From the NCBI GenBank assembly GCA_023461135.1, contig JAEWNX010000341.1:1-5559 (forward strand): 5,559 nt of DNA, written 5' to 3'. Position numbers and translations under genes: made by a program. The notes beneath the pieces were generated by a model. The model was not told where the DNA came from and searched no databases. It saw nothing but the letters and a program-made list of their open reading frames with translations. Positions 1 to 5,037 of the stretch are shown one piece after another (the stretch's first letter is position 1; the number at the start of each line of letters is the position of its first letter). The stretch comes from Pseudomonadota bacterium. Its GTDB lineage: Bacteria; Pseudomonadota; Alphaproteobacteria; Caulobacterales; Aquidulcibacteraceae.

Positions 1-9
1 ACCGACGCC

Positions 10-43
10 AAAAAAACCAGAGCGCGGCCCGGCAACGCCGCGC
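10..43 (-). terminator. Rho-independent terminator of the small minus-strand gene
   Basis: Read on the minus strand, a perfect 7-bp GC stem (GCGCGGC at 43-37 pairing with GCCGCGC at 28-22) with an 8-nt loop is followed by TCTGG and then seven consecutive T (positions 16-10). It begins about 26 bp after the stop codon of the gene at 69-401, as expected for its intrinsic terminator. A second short hairpin (AGGGC/GCCCT, 57-70) overlaps the stop codon and is probably incidental. Confidence 0.72.
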
Positions 44-68
44 CCTTCTCTTTCATAGGGCCCCCGCC

Positions 69-401
69 CTAGTCGACGAGCGCGTCGTCGAAGTCTTCGC
101 ACTCTTCCGCCTGCACGGGCTCGGTCGATGGACGCTTGGTCTTCTGCGCGCCCCGCGGCATGCCGTTGACCATGTCGCTCCGGACGTCGTATCGCGCCGC
201 GCGAATGGCAGGATGAAACCCGACATTGTGCAGAGCGATCATCACGTCCTGACCGCGTTCACGCCAATAGGACTCGATCTTATCCTTCAGCGCCATTGCT
301 CCATCGCGCGAGCAGTAGTCCGATTCCCCGCGCGCAGGCGTTAAACTTTCCCAAGTGTTGTAGTCCCCGCCGCCGTCGTTCTGAATGGCGAAAGGCCGCA
401 T
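69..401 (-). CDS. Small uncharacterised protein (110 aa)
   Basis: I do not recognise a characterised family. The protein resembles short 'hypothetical' proteins of alphaproteobacteria only in general style. It has a polar N-terminus with a GGGDYNTWES stretch (residues 10-19). A compact middle (about 37-84) reads like an amphipathic helix (ALKDKIESYWRERG) followed by a strand (DVMIALHNVGF) and the segment AIRAARYDVRSDMVNGMPRG. The basic/proline linker and acidic tail (EECEDFDDALVD) look disordered. There is no signal peptide, membrane segment or metal-binding motif, so it is probably cytoplasmic. The reading frame is open up to 578, but I chose ATG at 401 because AAGGA (409-413) lies 7 nt upstream. 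The ATG at 407 would leave only 1 nt. The gene is monocistronic, divergent from the receiver gene, and ends at an intrinsic terminator. The function is unknown. Confidence 0.72.
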   Translation of the reverse strand: MRPFAIQNDGGGDYNTWESLTPARGESDYCSRDGAMALKDKIESYWRERGQDVMIALHNVGFHPAIRAARYDVRSDMVNGMPRGAQKTKRPSTEPVQAEECEDFDDALVD

Positions 402-408
402 TGTCATG

Positions 409-413
409 TCCTT
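409..413 (-). promoter_or_regulatory. Ribosome binding site deciding the start of the small gene
   Basis: AAGGA on the minus strand lies 7 nt before the ATG at 401 and 1 nt before the ATG at 407. This spacing favours the 401 start, giving 110 rather than 112 residues, and argues against any of the longer upstream starts in the same frame. Confidence 0.55.
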
Positions 414-427
414 GTTGCCCGGTTCCG

Positions 428-455
428 AATATTTGGCGTGAGTCAAAGATGACAA
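428..455 (-). promoter_or_regulatory. Possible sigma-70-like promoter of the small gene
   Basis: On the minus strand TTGTCA (455-450, five of six to TTGACA) is followed after 16 nt by AATATT (433-428, four of six to TATAAT). The transcript would begin near 421 and leave a leader of about 20 nt carrying the AAGGA site. It is the most AT-rich part of this spacer. This is a by-eye match only, and alphaproteobacterial promoters are often poor matches to this consensus. Confidence 0.3.
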
Positions 456-520
456 ATGACGAGCCGCGCGAATATTGCACGTAAGTCCGGGTCGAAGACC
501 TATCGCTCCGCGCGAGAAAC

Positions 521-539
521 GGCCTAGGCCGCGGCCTAG
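521..539. promoter_or_regulatory. Overlapping palindromes, candidate operator
   Basis: A 10-bp palindrome GGCCTAGGCC (521-530) overlaps a perfect 16-bp palindrome CTAGGCCGCGGCCTAG (524-539). The same DNA can be read as a direct repeat of GGCCTAG with starts at 521 and 533. It lies in the divergent spacer about 65 bp before the receiver start at 605 and 120 bp before the small gene, a natural place for a dimeric repressor or activator. Binding is inference only. It is not followed by a T run, so it is not an obvious terminator. Confidence 0.4.
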
Positions 540-604
540 ATCGAATGGCTTATTGGAGACGCGCCGAAGTCGGCTCACGTTCGCGGGTCGGACAGGGCCA
601 GCGC

Positions 605-973
605 ATGACCATCGATCCCACGCGCCTCGTTCTTCTCGTTGAAGACGACGCCGCCGCCGCAGAGGCGCTTTTGCTCATCCTGCGGGACTGGGGCGCGGAA
701 GTGATCCACGGCCTGGGCGGTGACGCGCTTGCGGCGGCCAATGGGCGGCTGGATCAGGTGCGCTGGATCATCACCGACTTCCATCTGGGAAAGGGCGAGG
801 ACGGCATTTCCCTCGTCAAGCGCTTGCGCACCTCGGCCCCGACTGCGCGCGTGCTGGTGCTCTCCGGCTCCTTTACCGGCCGCGCCACGGCCGAAGCGGC
901 CCAGGCCGGTTTTGACGTGATGCAAAAGCCGGCGCGCGCTAAGTCGATCATCGAATGGCTGGAGCGAGCTTAG
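605..973 (+). CDS. Stand-alone receiver (single-domain response regulator)
   Basis: The 122-aa protein is a complete CheY-like receiver with no output domain. It shows the acidic Mg-binding cluster (E13, D14, D15 in LLVEDD), the phospho-acceptor D58 in IITDFHLG, the conserved Ser at 87 (VLSGS) and the K108-P109 pair. Such proteins usually shuttle phosphoryl groups, act as phosphate sinks, or bind a partner protein directly. The DFHLGKGEDGISLV loop resembles receivers fused to hybrid kinases more than DNA-binding regulators. The frame is open from an ATG at 545, but the extra 20 residues (arginine-rich, no domain) are outside the fold. ATG at 605, with AGGG 7 nt upstream, starts just before the first beta strand. 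The stop at 971-973 is 11 bp before the kinase GTG, so the two genes are very likely co-transcribed and the kinase is the probable phosphodonor. Confidence 0.87.
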   Translation: MTIDPTRLVLLVEDDAAAAEALLLILRDWGAEVIHGLGGDALAAANGRLDQVRWIITDFHLGKGEDGISLVKRLRTSAPTARVLVLSGSFTGRATAEAAQAGFDVMQKPARAKSIIEWLERA

Positions 974-977
974 AGGA
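972..977 (+). promoter_or_regulatory. Ribosome binding site supporting a GTG start for the kinase
   Basis: AGAGGA overlaps the TAG stop of the receiver gene and lies 7 nt before GTG at 985. The only upstream ATG in frame (955) has no purine-rich sequence at a useful distance. The layout suggests translational coupling: ribosomes finishing the receiver would reload on this site. Confidence 0.5.
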
Positions 978-984
978 CGAGCCC

Positions 985-2754
985 GTGCGGGCGCCCGCGT
1001 TGCACGGATTGAGCCGCCCCGAGCGGCTCATGGCCCTGACGGCGACGCTGCTGGCGGCCGCCATTCTCGCCATTGTCGTGGCGCTGGTCGGGCTAGCGGG
1101 CTCACGCGCGAACGTCATGCGTGAACTCTCGGATGCGCGCGCTGCGCGGATCGCCGTCTACGGGCTGATGCAAGCGTCAATCGACGCCGAGACCGCCCAG
1201 CGCGGCTATCTCCTCACCAACGACCCGCAATTTCTCGAGCCTTACGAGAGCGGCCGCACCGCCGCGCTCAATCACTTGGCGACCCTGCGGGAAGCGGTCA
1301 GCGCACACCCCGCGCTCGAGACCGATATCGATCGCGCCGAGATGCTGGCGCAGCGCGCATTTGCGCAACTGGCCGCACATATCGAACAGCGCCCTTCCTC
1401 ACGAGCGATGCGCGAGGCGCTGACAACCTCGAAAGCAACGATGGACGCATTGCGCGGCGAGGCGCAGGACCTGTTGCGCAACATCGACCAATTGCTGGAG
1501 ACGACGCGGGCCGCTGAGCGTCGGACCACGGCGCGGCTCTACTGGCTCGGCGGGGCCCTCGCGCTGCTGGCGATGATCGCCGTCGCTGTCACCGTCCTGG
1601 CGCTCTACCACGAACGCCAGACATGGCGCGCGACGTTCGGGGCGCTGACGGCGGCGCGCGAGGCGGCCGAGGATGCGCGCGAGCGCGCCGCTGCGTCGGA
1701 TCTTGCCAAGACGCGCTTTCTCGCTGTGGCCAGCCACGACATGCGCCAGCCGCTGCATGCGCTGACGCTCTATCTGAGCGCGCTTGACCGGCGCATCGAC
1801 AATCCCGAAGCGCGCGGCATCCTCGCCAAGATGGAGCGCGCGACGGATTCGATGATCGCGATGTTTTCCACCCTGCTCGATCTCGCCCGCATTCAGGCCG
1901 GCGCGGTGGATCCCGAGATCAGCGATTTTCCACTGCAAGACGTGTTCGATCGGCTCGCCGCGGAGAACCCGGAGGGCAAAGTCGAAGTTGAGCGGACGCC
2001 GCTTCGGCTGCGCTCCGATCCTGTTCTGATCGAGCGCGCCTTGCGCAATCTCGTGTCGAACGCGCTGAAACACGGCGGAGGTCATGCGCGGCTCAGCGCC
2101 CGCCCAATTGGCGATCGCGCCGAGATCGTCGTCGCGGACGACGGACCTGGCATTTCCGCTGAGGATCAAGCGCGCGTGTTCGAGGAATTCGTCCGTCTGG
2201 AGAGCCGCGCCGACGGGCTCGGTCTTGGCCTTGCCATCGTGCGCGGCATCGCGCGTGCGCTCGAGATGCCGATGGAGTTGAAGTCCGAGCTCGGCCAAGG
2301 CGTGCGATTCATACTGCGGCCCCTCCTATCCCCCCAGGAGGTGGAGAAAACCCCGGAGCCGATGGCGTCGCCGCAGGGCCTCGGCGGCGCGACGGCGCTC
2401 GTTGTGGACGATGAGCAGCTTGCTCGCGAAGCGGTTGCGAGCGCGCTGACCGATATCGGCGCCCGCGTGCGCACCGCCGCGAACGAGAGCGATGCGCTGC
2501 GTGCGATCGAAGACGGCTTCACGCCGCTATTGCTCATCATGGATCTGCGCATCGACGGCGAGCTGCAAGGCATCGAAGTCGCCCGGCGCTTGCGCGCCCG
2601 TCTCACGCCCCCGCCGCACGTCATCGTCATCACAGGCGACACTGCGGCAGACACGCTGGCGCTGCTGCAGGCGTCCGGCTTTGCGTGGCTGATCAAGCCC
2701 GTCAACCCGCGCGACCTCAATCAGCTCGCAGCGGCGCAAATGGCCGCCGAATAG
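985..2754 (+). CDS. CHASE3-domain hybrid sensor histidine kinase
   Basis: The 589-aa inner-membrane hybrid kinase is numbered here from GTG 985. It has TM1 at about 16-38 and a periplasmic CHASE3-like sensor at about 45-170, with the typical DAETAQRGYLLTND segment. TM2 is at about 186-208, followed by a helical linker. The HisKA H-box is SHDMRQPLHAL, with phospho-acceptor H251. The HATPase_c domain carries the N box (N355, N359), the G1 box DDGPG (D385-G389) and the G2 box GLGLG (411-415). After a short linker comes a C-terminal receiver at about 469-587, with D475/D476, phospho-acceptor D520, T550 and K571-P572. All catalytic residues are present. The HDxRQP H-box is typical of hybrid kinases often encoded beside NarL/LuxR-type regulators, as here. 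The CHASE3 ligand is generally unknown. An ATG at 955 would add 10 residues and overlap the upstream gene by 19 bp, but it lacks a ribosome site. There is no Hpt domain. Confidence 0.95.
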   Translation: MRAPALHGLSRPERLMALTATLLAAAILAIVVALVGLAGSRANVMRELSDARAARIAVYGLMQASIDAETAQRGYLLTNDPQFLEPYESGRTAALNHLATLREAVSAHPALETDIDRAEMLAQRAFAQLAAHIEQRPSSRAMREALTTSKATMDALRGEAQDLLRNIDQLLETTRAAERRTTARLYWLGGALALLAMIAVAVTVLALYHERQTWRATFGALTAAREAAEDARERAAASDLAKTRFLAVASHDMRQPLHALTLYLSALDRRIDNPEARGILAKMERATDSMIAMFSTLLDLARIQAGAVDPEISDFPLQDVFDRLAAENPEGKVEVERTPLRLRSDPVLIERALRNLVSNALKHGGGHARLSARPIGDRAEIVVADDGPGISAEDQARVFEEFVRLESRADGLGLGLAIVRGIARALEMPMELKSELGQGVRFILRPLLSPQEVEKTPEPMASPQGLGGATALVVDDEQLAREAVASALTDIGARVRTAANESDALRAIEDGFTPLLLIMDLRIDGELQGIEVARRLRARLTPPPHVIVITGDTAADTLALLQASGFAWLIKPVNPRDLNQLAAAQMAAE

Positions 2755-3402
2755 CTAGTTCGTCGACGATTTGAGTTTGGCGATGGCCTCGGCGCGCGTC
2801 CGCACGCCCAAGGCGCGGTAGATCGCCGCGAGATGAATCTTCACCGTGCCTTCGGCGATGTTGAGCGCGCGCGCGATCTCCTTGCTCGCTCGCCCCTTCA
2901 GTAATTCGCCAAGCACTTCCCGCTGCCGGATCGTCAGCTTCTCGCCGCCATTAGCTTCGACGGGCTGCGGCTGCATGCGCGGCGCTTCAGTGGCCTCGCG
3001 TTTACCGAGGGCGGCAGGCACGAAGATTTGTCCGTCCAGGATCGCGCGGATCGCGCCGGCGATCTCGCCGGAGCTCATCGACTTCGGAATGTAGCCGTGC
3101 ACGCCGGCGCTCAGCGCCGCGATGATCTCCGCCCGGCCATCCCAGGCCGACACCACCGCCACCTTCGCGTCCGGGAATCCGTCGCGCAGTGCAGCCAACG
3201 CTTCCGGGCCGGACATGCCAGGCATGTTGAGGTCGACAAGCACAAGATCGCCTGCGCCTTCGTTGGTCAAGATTTCGATGGCTTGATCCAAGGTCTCAGC
3301 TTCACGAACATCCTCGATCGACAAGACATCGTGCAGCAACTGCTTGAGGCCGCTGCGGAACAGCTCATGATCGTCTGCGATCATTGCCCTTGCTGGCATC
3401 AT
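2755..3402 (-). CDS. NarL/FixJ-type response regulator with LuxR HTH
   Basis: The 215-aa DNA-binding response regulator has a receiver at about 5-125. It carries the acidic pair D10/D11, the phospho-acceptor D57 in LVDLNMPGMSG, S85 and K107. A linker of about 25 residues rich in P, Q and E leads to a LuxR-type helix-turn-helix at about 155-212. That domain has the hallmark LTIRQREVL, then SKEIARALNIAEGTVKIHL as the recognition region. Phosphorylation normally frees or dimerises this HTH to control transcription. The gene runs convergently into the hybrid kinase with zero bases between the stop codons, so the kinase is its probable partner, though this is inferred from position. Two adjacent ATGs (3402, 3399) are possible, and neither has a strong ribosome site. 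The 108-bp upstream spacer is rich in palindromes and may be an autoregulatory region. Confidence 0.95.
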   Translation of the reverse strand: MMPARAMIADDHELFRSGLKQLLHDVLSIEDVREAETLDQAIEILTNEGAGDLVLVDLNMPGMSGPEALAALRDGFPDAKVAVVSAWDGRAEIIAALSAGVHGYIPKSMSSGEIAGAIRAILDGQIFVPAALGKREATEAPRMQPQPVEANGGEKLTIRQREVLGELLKGRASKEIARALNIAEGTVKIHLAAIYRALGVRTRAEAIAKLKSSTN

Positions 3403-3438
3403 CCAATCGCTTCGCTCAATTTTCGGCTCGGTGCGAAC

Positions 3439-3497
3439 ACCTGACCAACCCTAGGGTGAGCGTCACCATGCGATGGTTTGAAACCGTTCTCAACCGT
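3439..3497. promoter_or_regulatory. Array of overlapping small palindromes upstream of the LuxR-type regulator
   Basis: Consecutive symmetric elements share arms: ACCCTAGGGT (3448-3457), GGTGA-GCG-TCACC (3455-3467), ACCAT-GCG-ATGGT (3465-3477) and GGTTT-G-AAACC (3475-3485). These are followed by a direct repeat AACCGT at 3482 and 3492. ACC or GGT triplets recur at 3439, 3448, 3455, 3465, 3475, 3483 and 3493, spaced roughly one helical turn apart (7-10 bp), with one further ACC at 3444. No T run follows in either direction. A multi-site operator for the downstream regulator is the simplest reading, but an mRNA structure at the 3' end of the peptidase transcript is also possible. Confidence 0.35.
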
Positions 3498-3510
3498 GAA
3501 GTTGAATCCG

Positions 3511-4923
3511 TTACGGCGCGCCGCCAGGTGCGGTGTCGCCACTGACCGCGCGCAGGAAGGTTTGCTGCGCCGGCGTTTCGCGCGCACGAACCTGGCGCAG
3601 TGTGTCGATGCGCTGGCGCTCGATCTGGAAGAGTTCCAGCGCACGCCCTTCCAGGTTCCGCCCGTTCGCAACGCGTAGATTCACGGGATTGATCTGCTGG
3701 CCGCGGCGCAACACTTCATAGTGAAGGTGCGGGCCGGTCGAGCGGCCGGTGGTGCCGACATAACCGATCACCTGCCCTTGCCGCACTTGAACGCCGCTGC
3801 GCATGCCGCGTCCGAAACGCGACATGTGCGCGTAGGCGGTTTCGTAGCCGTTGGCGTGGCGGATGCGGACGTAATTTCCATACGCGCCATAGCGGCCGAC
3901 GCGCAGAACCGTGCCATCGCCCGCCGCAAGGATCGGCGTGCCTGTCGGCGCCGCGAAGTCCGTGCCGCGGTGCATGCGCGAATAACCGAGGATCGGATGG
4001 CGGCGCATGCCGAAGCCCGACGAGAGCCGCGCGCCGTTGATCGGCGTCTTCATCAGGAAGCGCCGCGCGCTCTTGCCGTCGGCGTCGTACCAGTCGGGAC
4101 GCGAGTCACCGGGCGCCAGGAATTGATAGAACGCGCGCGACCCGCGCCGGGATTCCAGACCGACGAACAATAGTTCGCCGGTACGCACTGTATTGCCCTC
4201 GTCGTCGTAGAAGCGTTCGAACACGAGTTCGAACTCGTCGCCCTGGCGCACATCGCGTTGGAAATCGACGTCATAGGAGAACGCATCCGCCAGCGCAGCG
4301 ATCTCGCGGTCGGTCGCGCCGTGCGCGAGCGCACTAGCGTACAGGCTGGTCTCCACCGCCGCAGCGATGCGCGCGATCTCGAACGACACCGGCATCAGCA
4401 CTTCACGCGCGGCGAAGCCGCCGGCGGTGGTGCGGTTCGCCGTGACCGAGGCGCCCGGCTCGGAGCGGAAGGCGATGCCCGTGAGCTGCGCCTGCCCGGC
4501 GCGGCGCGAGAAGAACAAGCTGATCGACTGGCCGGGCCGGAGGCGGCGCGGATCGTACACGGAACCAATCGAGCTGGTGGCCGCGCTGGCCTCCGCGGGC
4601 GATCCGCCGGCGCGGGTGATCAGGCTCGCCAATGTCTCCCCGTTGGCGACTCGGACCTCGCGCGTTTCGTGCGCCAGGTAAGGTTCTGTAAAGGCCAGGT
4701 GCTCGGCCCGAAGCGCTGCTTCTTCATGAATGGCCGCGTTTTGAGCGGCCGTTGCGGCCGCGCCCGCGCCGAAGAGACCGACGTTCCAAGCGAAGGCCAG
4801 GCCAAGCGCGGCGGCGACGCTCATAATCATGAACGCCGCTAAACCTTTCCTGGCCTTCATGAGGCGATGAGCGAACTCAGCTCTCAAACTTACGCTCCAA
4901 TCGTCGGAGTCCGCGAAAAACAC
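3511..4923 (-). CDS. M23-family peptidoglycan endopeptidase, membrane anchored
   Basis: The 470-aa LytM-type zinc metallopeptidase is expected to cut peptide cross-links in the periplasmic cell wall, in the style of MepM/Csd3 proteins. It has a short cytoplasmic N-terminus and one membrane anchor (about 27-51). Next come an OapA/LysM-like domain (about 87-139, with NGETLASLI and RRLRPGQSI) and a Csd3-like second domain (about 177-268). The catalytic M23 domain spans about 300-415. The zinc and catalytic residues are all present: H318 and D322 (MHRGTDFA), H366 (AYAHMS) and H399/H401 (PHLHYE), with the usual GMRRHPILGYSRMH lead-in. An Arg/Glu-rich C-terminal tail follows. The start is uncertain. 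GTG 4923 is the longest but lacks a well-placed ribosome site. TTG 4887 has GGAG 7 nt upstream (4895-4898). ATG 4860 begins at MKARKG, just before the anchor. All starts keep every domain. The gene is divergent from the YdbH-like gene. Confidence 0.95.
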   Translation of the reverse strand: MFFADSDDWSVSLRAEFAHRLMKARKGLAAFMIMSVAAALGLAFAWNVGLFGAGAAATAAQNAAIHEEAALRAEHLAFTEPYLAHETREVRVANGETLASLITRAGGSPAEASAATSSIGSVYDPRRLRPGQSISLFFSRRAGQAQLTGIAFRSEPGASVTANRTTAGGFAAREVLMPVSFEIARIAAAVETSLYASALAHGATDREIAALADAFSYDVDFQRDVRQGDEFELVFERFYDDEGNTVRTGELLFVGLESRRGSRAFYQFLAPGDSRPDWYDADGKSARRFLMKTPINGARLSSGFGMRRHPILGYSRMHRGTDFAAPTGTPILAAGDGTVLRVGRYGAYGNYVRIRHANGYETAYAHMSRFGRGMRSGVQVRQGQVIGYVGTTGRSTGPHLHYEVLRRGQQINPVNLRVANGRNLEGRALELFQIERQRIDTLRQVRARETPAQQTFLRAVSGDTAPGGAP

Positions 4924-4924
4924 A

Positions 4925-4951
4925 CAAAGGACAAGCCTTTTTCGTCCTTTG
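4925..4951. promoter_or_regulatory. 8-bp inverted repeat in the divergent envelope-gene spacer
   Basis: CAAAGGAC (4925-4932) and GTCCTTTG (4944-4951) form a perfect inverted repeat around an 11-nt centre, placing the arms about two helical turns apart. AAAGG (4926-4930) can alternatively pair with a nearer CCTTT (4936-4940), so two mutually exclusive hairpins are possible. It sits directly upstream of the longest M23 start and about 90 bp before the YdbH-like start. It could be an operator for a dimeric regulator or a leader hairpin. I could not pick a convincing -35/-10 pair in this spacer. Confidence 0.35.
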
Positions 4952-5037
4952 GTTATCTGACCGGAAACTCAGTTCGCGGCATTTCCATGAACTCGGGGAC
5001 GCCCTCATCGAGCAAGGACCGCGCCAAGCGAAGGACC

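Noticed and set aside
296..484. 62-codon plus-strand frame across the small gene and its spacer
   Set aside because: Basic, low-information translation overlapping a better supported gene on the other strand.
402..578. N-terminal extension of the small minus-strand gene to 578
   Set aside because: The extra residues are Arg-rich without pattern, cross the candidate promoter and palindrome, and are not needed once AAGGA before ATG 401 is considered.
545..604. Upstream ATG 545 for the lone receiver
   Set aside because: It adds 20 residues (MAYWRRAEVGSRSRVGQGQR) before the fold with no ribosome site. ATG 605 fits the usual receiver start.
1399..2298. Long open frame (299 codons) on the minus strand inside the kinase gene
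   Set aside because: Its translation is Arg/Ala/Gln/His-rich with no recognisable fold, and it lies fully opposite the HisKA/ATPase core whose motifs are intact. It is a mirror frame caused by high GC.
4258..4842. 194-codon frame on the plus strand opposite the M23 gene
   Set aside because: Low-complexity Arg/Ala/Gly composition opposite a gene with full catalytic motifs. No ribosome site or domain supports it.
4929..4958. Possible plus-strand promoter (AGGACA ... TTATCT) for the YdbH-like gene
   Set aside because: Both boxes match the consensus poorly and overlap the inverted repeat, so I could not separate them from chance.
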